This document shows, piece by piece, positions 47,683-57,851 of a stretch of DNA of 64,000 bases (its first letter is position 1; each line of letters opens with the position of its first letter). The stretch covers positions 29,154-93,153 of the forward strand of contig CALKER010000011.1 of NCBI GenBank assembly GCA_938084835.1. The letters are read 5' to 3'. Origin of the DNA: an uncultured Thermoguttaceae bacterium (GTDB lineage: Bacteria > Planctomycetota > Planctomycetia > Pirellulales > Thermoguttaceae). Below the pieces are notes generated by a model. That model had not been told where the DNA came from and ran no database searches. It was given only the letters and a program-made list of their open reading frames with translations. A program made the translations under genes and the position numbers.

Positions 47683-48819
47683 CTAACGAACCGCTAGCAT
47701 GCGCTCGAGGGCGCGATTGGCCAATTCGGCAGTCTCGGGCGCCACCTCGATCACGTTAACCGGACAACCTGCTGCCAAATTCTCAATCGCCCAGCACAAT
47801 CGCGGGAGATTGATGCGGAACATCGTAGCGCACATGGAGATCCGCGGCGCAAGAAAATAAATTTCTCTATCGGGCAACTCCTGTTTTAGTCGGTTGACTA
47901 GGTGAACTTCCGTGCCGATTGCCCAACGAGTCCCGGGGAGAGATTCCCGCACCATTTTGATTATCTGACTAGTAGAACCGATGTAATCTGCCTTTTCGAC
48001 CACTTCGAGCGGGCATTCCGGATGAACCACAACGTGGATATCAGGAAACTTTCGACGAAAAGCGTCGATGTGCTCCGGTTTAAAGGCTTGGTGTACGCAG
48101 CAATGGCCTTTCCAAAGGATGATTCGGGCTTTACGAAGGGTATTCGGCTCATGGCCTCCCAAAGGCAAAGAGGGGTTCCAAAGTGGCATCTCTTCCATCG
48201 AAATACCCATTCGGAGGCCAATGTTGCGCCCCAAATGCTGATCAGGAAGGAACAGCACGTGCCTTCTACGTGTAAGTGCCCAATCAAGGACCGCCCGGGC
48301 ATTAGCCGAGGTGCACACAATCCCGTCATGTCGGCCACAAAACGCTTTGATGTCGGCTGTGGAATTGATGTAAGTAACCGGTACGATCTCTTCCTCACCG
48401 AGAAGAGAGGCCAGTTGATTCCAGCATTCTTCCACCTGGGGTAAGGAGGCCATGTCGGCTAGAGAGCAACCAGCTTCGAGGTCTGGCAGGATGACCGGCG
48501 CCCGGCCCCCCCGGCGTTCGACACATGCTGGTCGGTTGGCCAAAATGTCGGCCGTCTCCGCCATAAAATGCACGCCGCAAAAAATAATCATGCGACATTC
48601 CGGGTCTTCGGCGGCATGCCGACTCAGTTGGTAACTGTCACCTTGGACATCAGCAAACTGGATAATCTCATCCCGCTGATAATTGTGAGCTAAAATCACT
48701 AATCCCGGCCGAAGCTTGGCCCGCGCCGCACGTACCCTTTCCGCCAATTCTTCAAGCGGCAGGAAGCGGTAGCTCGAGTAGGGGAAAACGCCGATAGGCT
48801 CCGCGATTTTCGAAGTCAT
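47683..48819 (-). CDS. nadA: Quinolinate synthase NadA
   Basis: Condenses iminoaspartate with dihydroxyacetone phosphate to quinolinate in NAD synthesis, using a 4Fe-4S cluster. From the ATG at 48819, with a GAGGTGGGAG ribosome binding site, the protein has 378 residues; the frame extends 38 codons further upstream without support. The three cluster cysteines expected for the long bacterial type are C118 (EAGCSLADM), C240 (KGHCCVH) and C330 (ISMCATMFRI). Other signatures are LAHNYQRDEIIQFAD, GVHFMAETA, YINSTADIKAFCG, CTSANA, HPECP and IGSTSQII. No nadB or nadC gene is nearby. The dyad upstream of its start suggests transcriptional control. Confidence 0.95.
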   Translation of the reverse strand: MTSKIAEPIGVFPYSSYRFLPLEELAERVRAARAKLRPGLVILAHNYQRDEIIQFADVQGDSYQLSRHAAEDPECRMIIFCGVHFMAETADILANRPACVERRGGRAPVILPDLEAGCSLADMASLPQVEECWNQLASLLGEEEIVPVTYINSTADIKAFCGRHDGIVCTSANARAVLDWALTRRRHVLFLPDQHLGRNIGLRMGISMEEMPLWNPSLPLGGHEPNTLRKARIILWKGHCCVHQAFKPEHIDAFRRKFPDIHVVVHPECPLEVVEKADYIGSTSQIIKMVRESLPGTRWAIGTEVHLVNRLKQELPDREIYFLAPRISMCATMFRINLPRLCWAIENLAAGCPVNVIEVAPETAELANRALERMLAVR

Positions 48820-48856
48820 CTCCCACCTCAAAAAAAGATGATCTCGGCTCATTTGA

Positions 48857-48875
48857 GTTTGATATCGTGTCAAAC
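48857..48875. promoter_or_regulatory. Dyad operator candidate upstream of nadA
   Basis: Perfect inverted repeat GTTTGA-N7-TCAAAC, 38 bases before the nadA start, overlapping the -35 region of the plus-strand promoter candidate at 48876. The binding protein is unknown; a NAD-pathway repressor is a reasonable guess. Confidence 0.45.
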
Positions 48876-48903
48876 TTGATATACTTATTGGACATTCTAT
48901 AAT
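48876..48903 (+). promoter_or_regulatory. Strong sigma70-type promoter candidate, plus strand
   Basis: TTGATA (48876-48881), 16-base spacer, consensus TATAAT (48898-48903). It points away from nadA towards the secreted protein gene at 49277, which would have a leader of about 365 bases. Confidence 0.55.
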
Positions 48904-49263
48904 CCTAGCCCCAGGCGGTTCAAGCGGCGGCATAAGTTAATCGGGCACGGGCGGAAGTTCGCCTTCATTTCCTCGACAAAGACTCCGGGAGTCGTGCTCG
49001 CACGAAACTCCAGAGAAGACCGCAGGGAAAAACTTCCAAAAATTTTGGTCATTAAATCGCTTCAAAAGCTGCTTGCCATTAAAATACGCGGAGGGCCTGC
49101 ATAAAAAAGCCCGCGTGCAAGTTGGCTGGGAAATCTCAAAGAGGCCTCCGCAAAAGCGGATGGATCTTGCTTCGGACCACAAGGAAGTAAGCCAGCAGCA
49201 TGACCATTTTCGGCGCTGGGAGGGAAGTTTCGATACCCGCGGTTGTTAGGGAGCTTGCTATTT
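48904..49263. other. Long leader or gap before the secreted protein gene
   Basis: No gene or clear RNA motif was recognised; if the promoter at 48876 is real this segment is transcribed as a leader. Confidence 0.4.
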
Positions 49264-49276
49264 GGAGAAGCTAACC

Positions 49277-50212
49277 ATGCGGACCAAGACAGCCTTCTGC
49301 CTGATCGTAACGCTCCTCTGGGGTGTTTTGCCGTCACTCCCGGCGCGATCAGATCAAAGCCCGAAGGCGTTGGTCTTTTTCGATGACTTTGAATACGATG
49401 TAGCAAGATCCGCTACCAATGCGGAGGTGGCCTTCAAAGCTCACGGCTGGTGTGATGTCAAGGCGAACAACTCTTACTACCGGCGAGGTCACGGTTATCT
49501 CTATACCAAGTTTGATCCGATTCGGAACTCTCGCGTGTTGGTGATGGAATCCCTTCCGTCGACGGCGCCTACCCCACCGGGTTTTCGGGCGGGTCAGACC
49601 GACTACTGGCTGAAATACGGCAGCTTGGAGGCACCGCTGACCACCATCCCTGCCAACGTGTGGTTTCAGTTTTGGACGTATGCCACGCCGGAAAGTCGAT
49701 TTCCCTGGCGGCAGAAAGTTTTGTATCCCTGTCGGGGACCCTACCCCTGTTCCCGCCGCGGCGGAAGGACCGACTATGTGTGGCTGTTTATGTGGGGATC
49801 GGGTGGCTACGAGTCTGCAAGTGCTCCACCGGGAGGACGGTTCCTCGCGCTCCATGCCACGCATGCCGACTTTCGAGCTGCCTCCGAGTATCCGACCAAC
49901 AAAGAAAAGCTCTTTCAAAATGTTAAGAGCGTGCCCCTGTTAGCGGGACGTTGGTATCAGGTAAGAATCCACATTGACATTTCGCAGGAGCAAGGAATCT
50001 ACGAGGCCTGGATTCGCGAGAAGGATCGGCCTTGGGAGAAAGTAGCTGAATGGATCGGCGGAGTGACCAAGGACTTTTCGTGGCCAATCCCACCGGAAGA
50101 GCGAGTGGGTTTTCGCGTGTTAGCTATGCCCACGACGGTCACAGGTCCGGAGGATTCCACTACATATATGGACGACTTTGTGATGGCAACGTCCGAGGAG
50201 GCGCTTCCCTAG
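49277..50212 (+). CDS. Secreted protein with a concanavalin-like beta-sandwich (function unknown)
   Basis: 311 residues from the ATG at 49277, with GGAGAAG seven bases upstream. A Sec signal peptide is clear: MRTKTAFCLIVTLLWGVLPSLPA, with cleavage near residue 23. The mature protein starts with LVFFDDFEYD, a typical first strand of concanavalin A-like glucanase/lectin folds. It continues through strands such as VWFQFWTYATPES, YVWLFMWGSGGYES and RWYQVRIHIDIS and ends with the strand TTYMDDFVMAT. This layout is common in polysaccharide lyases and LamG-like binding modules. No catalytic residues can be assigned. Four cysteines are present in the mature protein sequence shown here, one pair within PCRGPYPCS. 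A hairpin with a UUCG loop lies 70 bases after the stop. Confidence 0.7.
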   Translation: MRTKTAFCLIVTLLWGVLPSLPARSDQSPKALVFFDDFEYDVARSATNAEVAFKAHGWCDVKANNSYYRRGHGYLYTKFDPIRNSRVLVMESLPSTAPTPPGFRAGQTDYWLKYGSLEAPLTTIPANVWFQFWTYATPESRFPWRQKVLYPCRGPYPCSRRGGRTDYVWLFMWGSGGYESASAPPGGRFLALHATHADFRAASEYPTNKEKLFQNVKSVPLLAGRWYQVRIHIDISQEQGIYEAWIREKDRPWEKVAEWIGGVTKDFSWPIPPEERVGFRVLAMPTTVTGPEDSTTYMDDFVMATSEEALP

Positions 50213-51116
50213 GCAAACACTTTGTGTTGTCTAAACGGCGGTACTGCTGGGGAAACTCCTCACAGCTCGTTTTGAAAAGTTTCGGCGTTTCGACGCCGAT
50301 AATGCCGACCCGCGAAACGGCCAGAAATACTTCATCGGCAAAGCAACGAATGACCGCCGGCCGGGGGTGAGATTCGTACTTTTCCGAGGGTTTTTTTGGT
50401 GGCCAGCCTAAACTCCGGTGGCAGAAGGTCATAGGCCGCTGTGGACACCCGGCAAGCCCTCTTCCCCTATTCGTAAGCATTAGAACACATGTTCAGTATT
50501 TATTCTTGTGTCCATCCTCGGTTGCTATAGAGGTGGCCTCCTCGAACAGCAACCTGACTAACCGCTGTTGGCATGATGCCACATTTCCTTTCGCGAGTTC
50601 TTTTGAATTCTTTGTGGGACAGAAAAGAGATATGTTGCGGATCGAGGGCTGGGCCTGACTTTCCTCGTCGGAGAACAAAAGAACCATACTCGCAAGGGGC
50701 TCAGGCGATAAAGGTTCCAGCGAGCCCTTTGGGGTAAAATCGGAATGTGCCGGCACTTTCCCACCCTGGAATACTTGTGAGACCCGCTGCGTCTTTTGGC
50801 TTTTGCCCCCCGAGTGGTTATGGAAAGGGCCTAAGGCGCAGTGACCCTTACAACTATTAAATCCCTCTTTCTGCCCAAACACCCTATCTTCTAATCTCCC
50901 GTTGTGCCGAAAAATCTTCGCAACTAATCCACTTGATGCCTCTAGGAATGCCGGCTCATTAGGGTTCGCGGGAAAATGTTGATCCAAACGAAATCATTAC
51001 TAACTAGGCGAAGTTGCAAAAGTTTGCAAAGCTGAAATTTATAAGTTAAGATTGTCAAAAATGGTCACTGTGGCGTTAAGTGACAACGGGAACATACATA
51101 CCACGCCAAATTGATC
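50213..51116. other. 0.9 kb gap, one hairpin, no convincing gene
   Basis: The longest frame is 50493-50987 on the minus strand (164 codons). It lacks a ribosome binding site and resembles no domain, so it is not called. Upstream of the next gene are two near-copies of AGTTGCAAA (51012-51030) and a TTATAA element (51039-51044) that may form part of a promoter. Confidence 0.45.
50282..50299. other. UUCG-tetraloop hairpin
   Basis: Perfect 7-bp stem tcggcgt/acgccga closed by a TTCG loop, 70 bases downstream of the preceding stop codon. There is no T-tract on the plus strand. Confidence 0.6.
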
Positions 51117-51129
51117 AGGAGGAACCAAC

Positions 51130-52038
51130 ATGAAACCTTTCCCGATGCCAATCCTCGGCCTGGTTGCGTTAGTCGCGCTCGTGTCCGTGGCTTTCGCCCA
51201 GCAACAACGGCAACCAACTGAAAGTGGGGAAATTCGCCGGCCGCCTTTTAACATTTCCGCTCCGGTGCCCAAGCTTCGACAGGGCGTCCCACCACCGGCG
51301 GTGGGCCAAAGCAAATCTCGAGACGTTGAGCAGCCGAGCCCAAGAATTCTGCGGCCACCAGTACCGGTGTCCGTTCAAGAAACTGCGATCTCGCGGGAAA
51401 AACGGCTGGATCCAGCGATTGTGATCGTAGTGTGGAGCGAGCAAGATAGGACTATGGCTGACAAGCTCGCGCAGTTTTTGGCTCCCGTGGTGGATTCAAT
51501 CGCCACCGGCGGCAAGCTCACCCAGGCTGACGCTGCGCGAACTAGGGCTGCCGATCAAGTGCAAAAGTTCTGCGACTGGCTACGACCAGTGATGCTGACA
51601 AGCCGGCAGTCGAACAGACTAAGAGTTCTCGTCCTCACTCAAGGGGGGTCTGGTTCACCAGTCCAGCGGAAGACTGCAAAGTGCGCCACCTGCGGCTCCA
51701 CTCAGCATGAATACTGTTTCCCCTTCTTGGATTACGACAAGACGGTAATCGAGGATTACCCTATTGAGGATCCGCAGCTGACGTGTGTAAGGATCAAAGG
51801 GGAATGTTATCCTCCGGGCTGTTGCGGCAATACGGGCAGTGCCACGGGTGGGCCTCAAGGGGGAGGCGGACGGTTAATTAATCGCAACCGCACCGTCATC
51901 GTGTTTGTTGTTGGAGGTACACCCACATCTTATCAACAAGAAAGGCAGGCTCTCGTAAGGGCAGTGACGGACGGCGTCGAAGAGGTACTCACCTCGGCGT
52001 CGCGATTAGTCATTAAAACTAAGTCAACTCCGCGGTAA
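51130..52038 (+). CDS. Secreted Cys-containing protein of unknown function
   Basis: 302 residues. AGGAGG stands seven to ten bases before the ATG, a strong start. The signal peptide runs to residue 23 (VALVALVSVAFA, cleavage before QQQ). Residues 24-95 are proline-rich and probably disordered. The following domain begins with AIVIVVWSEQDRTMADKLAQFL and has mixed alpha/beta character. It contains two cysteine groups, CATCGSTQHEYC and, about 45 residues later, CVRIKGECYPPGCC, which could bind metal or form disulfides. A glycine-rich linker and a final strand RTVIVFVVGGTP follow, then an amphipathic helix. The family is not recognised. No operon partner is visible. Confidence 0.65.
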   Translation: MKPFPMPILGLVALVALVSVAFAQQQRQPTESGEIRRPPFNISAPVPKLRQGVPPPAVGQSKSRDVEQPSPRILRPPVPVSVQETAISREKRLDPAIVIVVWSEQDRTMADKLAQFLAPVVDSIATGGKLTQADAARTRAADQVQKFCDWLRPVMLTSRQSNRLRVLVLTQGGSGSPVQRKTAKCATCGSTQHEYCFPFLDYDKTVIEDYPIEDPQLTCVRIKGECYPPGCCGNTGSATGGPQGGGGRLINRNRTVIVFVVGGTPTSYQQERQALVRAVTDGVEEVLTSASRLVIKTKSTPR

Positions 52039-52853
52039 GGATGCTGTAAGGATAATGAGTTAACCCCGCTTTAAGACAAATCGAGCAGGTGACTGAGCGA
52101 TCCCTAGCATTTTAAGTAGCCGCAAAACTTTCTTGGACTAATGACTTTCCCTTCAACCTGCCTCAGGCGTTATGATTGGATTGGTCCGGGTTAACTTCGC
52201 TACATGTTGCTGTTCCTTAGGGTTCCGGGAAGCAAAGGGAGGCTCCGCCTCCAATCGGGGAAGTCCCAGATCGGCAGGGAGCTCCTCTGCCCATCATCCT
52301 GTGGAGAAGCGGGCGGAAAAAGCTTTCGCGTCCACAAAGGTTGAAGGCTGTAGCCATGAGGCTAGGGCATCGATCAGGCCAGGCTGATTTGAAGTTCGGT
52401 GAGACGTTAGTCAGACGGACTGGGATTAATTTTCGCCGCGGCGGTTAACAACCTATAGTCCAATGAACAATTAACAGATGGTTTGCCAGCCTTTGCGAAA
52501 AGTTTTGCGCATAAGGCGACGTAAGCAAAGTGATGTTTCGTCCAGAGGGTGTCTGAGCACCGAGTGCCTCGGTGGCACACCGGGCAAAGTTTCCGAACGC
52601 TTGCCCCTAGCAGGTGAGAATATCGGTTTTAGTTAAGAGATCTCGTTTCGGAAAACTTCTGGCATCCCGAGTGCGAAGTTAACCTCTGTAGTCCGGTTGG
52701 CATATTAGAAGCCGACCGCCGCCACGGTTATGTCCATCCGGGTGTTGCCATCGATCTTGAACCACCTTGAAGGGAGGTTTGAGATAAAATCGCACCAAAG
52801 GCCCGGGATCGTGCGCGACACCAAAAGCTCACAGGGCCTGTTTTCGGTCTGGT
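52039..52853. other. 0.8 kb gap, nothing recognised
   Basis: Small overlapping frames only. Two short hairpins occur near 52230-52290: gaggc-tcc-gcctc, and an imperfect ggcagg/ctctgcc palindrome with ggag and ctcc in its centre. No gene, tRNA or terminator with a clear T-tract. Confidence 0.5.
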
Positions 52854-53687
52854 TCAGTCTAAAACATGTCCACAGTGTGGGCAACGTCGAGGCTGGGCTC
52901 GTCGGCGGCGTTGAACCTCTTCGGTAAAGCCCGCCCCCAAAATACCTGCCGGCAAAGCAAACATGGCGATTCCCAAGACGGCGACTACTGCGGCCACAGA
53001 TTTTCCTGCCGCGGTCACTGGGTACACGTCCCCGTAGCCCACGGTCGTCAGTGTGACGATCGCCCACCACATCGCCGAGGGAATATCCGGGAACTTATCC
53101 GGCTGTACCTGATGCTCCGCGAAATAGATGGCCGAGGCGGCAAAAAGAATAAGAAATAACATAACCGTAAAGGCCAACCCCATCTCCTCTTTCTTTTCTC
53201 GAAAAACTGCTACAAAAGTATCCACAGCAGTGGTGTACCGGGCCAGTTTCGCTGTGCGAAATAAGCGAAAGAGCCTTAACAATCGAAGCATGCGCAAATC
53301 CGCCGTCAGGGCGGTTAAGTAAAATGGCAAAATCGCCGCCAAGTCCACTAGTGCCAACGGCGTAAATACAAAGCGTACTCGCCCCCAAAGCGGTGAGGCA
53401 TACCGGGGATCGGCAGTACACGCCCAAACCCTAGCCAGGTACTCGACTGTGAACAAAGCCACAGAGACACACTCGAATAGGTACAGCTCCCATTCCCACC
53501 GTTGCGCCACATATTGCACGGTTCCCACAACGGCTGCCACGCCGTTGGCCAAGATCAAAACGATAAGCACCGTTTGAAATACCTTGCCAACCAGACTTCT
53601 TGCCTGCGAGGGTTCCAAAATTTCCCAAATCCTTATGAGTAATCGGCTCACGGTTCGGGATCTCTCGCTGAAGCTATTTGAAGTCAA
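52854..53687 (-). CDS. Voltage-gated-type K+ channel with C-terminal CPxCG knuckle
   Basis: 277 residues with the full six-segment layout: S1 about 35-56, S2 67-88, S3 109-126 (LVDLAAILPFYL), S4 131-148 with arginines R132, R135, R138, R141 and R144 at every third position, S5 168-190, pore helix, selectivity filter TVGYGD at 215-220, and S6 231-254. It should conduct K+ across the inner membrane and respond to voltage. A short tail of basic residues ends in CPHCGH (269-274), half of a zinc ribbon. The frame starts at a TTG (53687); a GTG at 53651 is also possible, and no ribosome binding site decides between them. It is a single gene. Confidence 0.9.
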   Translation of the reverse strand: MTSNSFSERSRTVSRLLIRIWEILEPSQARSLVGKVFQTVLIVLILANGVAAVVGTVQYVAQRWEWELYLFECVSVALFTVEYLARVWACTADPRYASPLWGRVRFVFTPLALVDLAAILPFYLTALTADLRMLRLLRLFRLFRTAKLARYTTAVDTFVAVFREKKEEMGLAFTVMLFLILFAASAIYFAEHQVQPDKFPDIPSAMWWAIVTLTTVGYGDVYPVTAAGKSVAAVVAVLGIAMFALPAGILGAGFTEEVQRRRRAQPRRCPHCGHVLD

Positions 53688-54417
53688 ACCTTTTTCCCCT
53701 GGAGAAAGGGCCCTTTGGCAACTGTCGCGCAGCTTAAAGGAGGATTTGACCCGTAATGGGAATAGTCTACGAGCTAAACGGGAAGGGTCGCAATGATCTC
53801 AGATACTGATTTAATTGGCCCGGTGGGCGACGGAGCCCGGCTTGTCGCCGACAAGCCGGTTGTTAGCCAACTGAGTGGACGTACTTACCCAGCAGAGAAG
53901 CCCTCCCCGCGAAATATCGGCCCGCTAGCTTTGGCTCCGGAAGTCTTCCGTGATGAAAAGTTGGTTGACACTTTTCACAAATTTCCCTAACTAGCTTGAA
54001 AACACAGCTGGCGGAATCGGCTTTGGGCACGCCAAACTTAGGCTCTCAGTCAAGAGGGAATTTGTGGAACCCCATGTGCCGTTTTGGATAAATCTCGATG
54101 GGGAGGCATTCCCATCGCCGAATTAAACGCCCGCCCGGGCGTGTCCCAGTGTCTCTCCCAAAAACTTTCGCGACGGGACTAGGGCCCGTGCCGAGTTACC
54201 TCGGGGGGGAGGATGGCCGGCAATCGGTCACGTGGCCCCCCAGGACCATAACGCGGCTAGGAAAATCCTCAGGGGTCCGGACTTGCTTTACCGAGGATTT
54301 GACCAAATCCCGCAAGGCCAAAAGTTTAAGCTTGTTGAGGTGACGAACTGTTGCCCTCTCGGCATTTGCTTCTGCTTCGCCTGCAAGGATAAGACGCCGA
54401 GCATTAGTTAAAGTGCC
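53688..54417. other. 0.7 kb gap, nothing recognised
   Basis: The plus-strand frame 53793-53990 is short and has no recognisable domain. No RNA gene or repeat seen. Confidence 0.5.
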
Positions 54418-55956
54418 TCAAGCGGGGGGCTCAAAATCAGGGACACTATCCTTATGAAGATCAATGATATCCTGAAGGATGAATGGCCGAGGCCACGGCT
54501 CGTCGCGAGCATCCAAAATTCGCTGGTAGTTGCGAATCACGTCGATGAGTTCCCGGCCGGTATTACCATCGTGCTTAAGCTGGGGGAATTCCGGCAAATC
54601 TAGGAGCTCCCGCCACTTCTGCAGACCAAGGTCGTAATACTGCTTGGCCCGGGTCAAATCTGCTGCGCGGAAGGCTTCATCCCCCAGATAGATGTACTCG
54701 CGAGCCTCAATAGCCTGCGGCGTCTGCTCGAAGCGGGCACGCATCCTCCAATACTCGAAGTTGACAATTGTCCGCTGCTGATCGATCTTACTGGACATTT
54801 GAAGGGCTTTTTCTGCCTCCTCGGCCAGTTTCAACGCTTCGGAGCGTCGCGGACCGGTAATTCGCTGGGCCACTTCGCGATGGGTGACATGGACTTTTCG
54901 ACTAGCCTCGAAGGCCAACGCTTGCTGTTCTGGTGTCCGCTCCTCGAAGGGGGTGTCCAAGGCTCGCCGCTCTTCGGGCCGAAGGCGTGCCCGCTTTTCC
55001 TGTTCGATCTTTGCCTTTAACCCGGGGGCAAGTTTTTCCAATTCTTCCCAAATTTCCTGAGCTCGCGTGTCGAAACGCTCCTTGTCGTTTAAGCGAATGG
55101 TGCCTCCTTCGTAAGTGGGGAACTCTCGGTCACCGTATTGCAACCATTCCTCAAGGGCTCGGCTCCAAGACTGCTTGGCCCGTTCCCCGAAGATGCCATC
55201 CTTGGAGAGAAACTCCGAGTAATTCATCTGACACATGGGTCGATCCGAGAAGAAAAGAAGCGGGCTAATCCCTCGCAGGGTAGCTCCCTGTTCCACAAGC
55301 TCCTCGCCGCGCGCAAACCACTCTTTGCCGACAAGCCAATTGTCGCGCTCTTCCAAGGGACGAGGCCCATGGAAGTCATCATCTTGCTTAAACAGTCGCC
55401 GAAACTGCTTCGATTCGTCGGCGCGGCCGATCTTCTGGGCGGTGAACCACCCCACATCCCAGAGAAGTTTGGGTTCTCTCTCATTATAGCGAACACCTTT
55501 TTTCAAAAACTCGATGCCCCGAATGACCCACTCGTATCGCTTGCGATAATCATCAAATTCTGCCGAGACGTTATAGGAGAGATTCCAGGCTTGAAACCGC
55601 CAAACACTGATGAAGTGAGGCTCGAGTTTCACCAGCTGCTCCAAAGTGGCCGACAAATTAGTCCAGTCCTTTTTCATCTTGTAAGTGTCGGCCTTCGTCC
55701 AGAGGATGTTGGCAGCCACGCCGCGGAGGCCCAGAGTGGTCAGTCGCATTGCCTCGCTGGTAGGGTCGATTTCCCCCAGCTCTGCTTCACTTAGTCCGCT
55801 TCGGGTGCGTAGTTGGGCCAAAATCCCTCCGGGCCCGCCGCGAGCCCCCCGCGCCGGCGAAGTGGACGGTTGGCCTAACCAAAACAAGGGCAACAGCAAA
55901 ATCGCAATGACCACTAAGAAAGCAATTTTCCGGAAAAATGCCGCCCGGAATGTCAT
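54418..55956 (-). CDS. Membrane-anchored 512-residue protein of an ABC operon (function unknown)
   Basis: 512 residues. One N-terminal membrane segment (IAFLVVIAILLLPLFWLG) is followed by a long, mostly helical soluble part with many charged residues. Near residues 90-180 it has TPR-like helix pairs (ANILWTKADTYKMKKDW, LEQLVKLEPHFISVWRFQAWN), and another such pair near 420-450 (YIYLGDEAFRAADLTRAKQYYDLGLQ). A region between about 310 and 370 is strongly charged (KARLRPEERR-like). The ATG overlaps the stop of the permease gene by four bases, so it is the third gene of the operon. The combination suggests that it works with the transporter, perhaps as a periplasmic scaffold; this is an inference from position. 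The family appears planctomycete-specific, but no named domain was recognised. Confidence 0.75.
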   Translation of the reverse strand: MTFRAAFFRKIAFLVVIAILLLPLFWLGQPSTSPARGARGGPGGILAQLRTRSGLSEAELGEIDPTSEAMRLTTLGLRGVAANILWTKADTYKMKKDWTNLSATLEQLVKLEPHFISVWRFQAWNLSYNVSAEFDDYRKRYEWVIRGIEFLKKGVRYNEREPKLLWDVGWFTAQKIGRADESKQFRRLFKQDDDFHGPRPLEERDNWLVGKEWFARGEELVEQGATLRGISPLLFFSDRPMCQMNYSEFLSKDGIFGERAKQSWSRALEEWLQYGDREFPTYEGGTIRLNDKERFDTRAQEIWEELEKLAPGLKAKIEQEKRARLRPEERRALDTPFEERTPEQQALAFEASRKVHVTHREVAQRITGPRRSEALKLAEEAEKALQMSSKIDQQRTIVNFEYWRMRARFEQTPQAIEAREYIYLGDEAFRAADLTRAKQYYDLGLQKWRELLDLPEFPQLKHDGNTGRELIDVIRNYQRILDARDEPWPRPFILQDIIDLHKDSVPDFEPPA

Positions 55957-57851
55957 TCTGCAATCTCCCGTGCTCTAAGGAAGAAATAGCCAGCAACGAT
56001 CACAGGCCCCACAAAGGCCAAGGTTTGCAATGTACGGATGAGCACATGTTCCCAAGGGATATCAAACCCGTGGGCCACCCAATCCGACCAACCAAACTGG
56101 CCCAAGGGCGGAAGGATCGATGCCACGGCAAATAAGAACCCGCGAGCAATAACGTCTGCCATCTTCAAAAGCAGCGTCCCCAATCCCGGTTCAAGTTCAC
56201 TCATTACGTTTTCTTGGGTGACAAGCCTGTAGAGCGATTCAAAAGGACCGCCGCCGTAGGTTTGTCCCAAGGCAAGCTTAATCACGAAGTCCCGGAACAA
56301 ACCGCCTACCAGAACCCCTATGGTGGCCACCATGGCCACCGGAGCACTGAGAAATGTGCTGGCTGTGATTCCATAGGCGAGAACGATGAGCGTCACTAAC
56401 CAGATCCCGTAGCAAGCCTTAAACATGTTGACAATGAAAGATGCGTCGCGGGCACGAATGTACAAATCAGGCTGCGCAGCGCCGAAGTATTGCCCGGGCT
56501 CAATGCAGCGAATCCACACTTCTACCCGACCGTTATCGCACAAATCCTCGTAAAGGTCGAACTCTCTTTTCTGCGTAAGTTCCATCCGCACATCTTCGTT
56601 GGGCGGACTAAGCACAATGCCTTCGACCGTGTTTTTCTTCCTTTGAATGATCTGCACGCTGGGCGGATTGATGATCGTACGCGGCACAAAAAGCCGTTTG
56701 ATTTCGGGCACCTCAGCAAATTCCTTGGACTCGAAAATCTCTGTCTCCACATAAAGCCCTGTGCGAGGATTCCTCACCGCGATGCTACCCAGTACCGGCT
56801 TTTCGATGTTGCCCTTGTGTGTTCGGAAAACCCCTAAGGTCAACTCCAAAGGAAGACCAGTGGGGAAACGCTGAGGAGTTAGCCCGGAGAACGTCCAAAT
56901 AAGAGCCGCGGGACTGGCCCCCTGAATGTATCCGCGATAGGTCCACTCGTCTCCCACATTGAGGCCTTTGTCCGTATCCAAGCCGTCCCGGTCGCGAAAT
57001 TCCAGCCTTCCGTACACGGGGACGCGGGCTAGGAGGAAGCCCTCAGGAGGACCTATCTCGTAACGAGCCTCCGGCCCGGAGCCGATCATTCGGATCGAGT
57101 GATAGTGCCCACGGGCTACCTCGACACGGCCGCGGCCGTCGGCATCCACGTACACCCGATGTCGGTGACCAAATGCCGGCGCGGTCAGTCCCGTAAGTGT
57201 GCCCGTTTCGCCCGGAGCCTCCGCCACCGGTTGCAAATTGGCTGCAGGAAGAGCATGCCGATGATTTAAACCGAAAATTACGAAAAAGTAACTAACGACC
57301 CCCATCCCCACCAAAATGAACGTCGTCACCCATGCAAATCCCGAAAGCCGACCCAAGATGATTTCGCTAGCGCGGACCGGCTTGGTCACCACTGTGTGGA
57401 TTGTGCGATTGCGAATATCCGTCGGCAGGCTAAAACTCCCGATAAACAACGCAAGAAGCAGCATGAGATAGGTGGTCGACGAAAGGACGAAATTGAGATA
57501 AAGCACCGCTGGCTCACGACTTGCCGGGTCGATATGCCAGCCTGCAAACATCAACAACACAAGAAACACCACAAATACGGCGATCACGCGTCGACGAATT
57601 GATTCCTTCACAGCCAAATACGCCAGGCCGTGAGCCCGCTTCAAGGACAGCCGCCTTACGAAATCGTCTAAGGCCTGGACCACTGCCTGCCAATTTCGCA
57701 CCAGGGCTTCTCGGGGTCCGCGTTCCAGTGCCACCACTAACCAGCCAAGGAAAAACCCCACTAAGGCCACAAGCGCTAGAACCCCAATCCAAATGCCCAA
57801 AGCGGGAAGAAACCACTGAGGGAAAGGAGGCAAAAGATTTTCAATGACCAT
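55953..57851 (-). CDS. ABC transporter permease with large extracytoplasmic insert
   Basis: 632 residues from the ATG at 57851; an upstream extension of the frame is not supported, because this ATG overlaps the ATPase gene by 11 bases in the usual translational-coupling manner. Four or more membrane segments come first ([73 protein letters not shown]). A soluble insert of about 270 residues (roughly 205-480) follows, beginning with a His-rich stretch and containing beta-strand-rich sequence. The C-terminal half has four more membrane segments. The layout is that of ABC-2-type export permeases with an added periplasmic domain. Substrate unknown. Confidence 0.85.
   Translation of the reverse strand: MVIENLLPPFPQWFLPALGIWIGVLALVALVGFFLGWLVVALERGPREALVRNWQAVVQALDDFVRRLSLKRAHGLAYLAVKESIRRRVIAVFVVFLVLLMFAGWHIDPASREPAVLYLNFVLSSTTYLMLLLALFIGSFSLPTDIRNRTIHTVVTKPVRASEIILGRLSGFAWVTTFILVGMGVVSYFFVIFGLNHRHALPAANLQPVAEAPGETGTLTGLTAPAFGHRHRVYVDADGRGRVEVARGHYHSIRMIGSGPEARYEIGPPEGFLLARVPVYGRLEFRDRDGLDTDKGLNVGDEWTYRGYIQGASPAALIWTFSGLTPQRFPTGLPLELTLGVFRTHKGNIEKPVLGSIAVRNPRTGLYVETEIFESKEFAEVPEIKRLFVPRTIINPPSVQIIQRKKNTVEGIVLSPPNEDVRMELTQKREFDLYEDLCDNGRVEVWIRCIEPGQYFGAAQPDLYIRARDASFIVNMFKACYGIWLVTLIVLAYGITASTFLSAPVAMVATIGVLVGGLFRDFVIKLALGQTYGGGPFESLYRLVTQENVMSELEPGLGTLLLKMADVIARGFLFAVASILPPLGQFGWSDWVAHGFDIPWEHVLIRTLQTLAFVGPVIVAGYFFLRAREIAE

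Noticed and set aside
50653..50670. Minus-strand GAGGAAAGTC, resembling the start of the RNase P RNA core
   Set aside because: The following conserved bases differ and the matching 3' core element (ACAGAACCCGGCTTA-like) was not found.
50493..50987. Minus-strand frame of 164 codons
   Set aside because: No ribosome binding site, no domain, composition like a chance frame.
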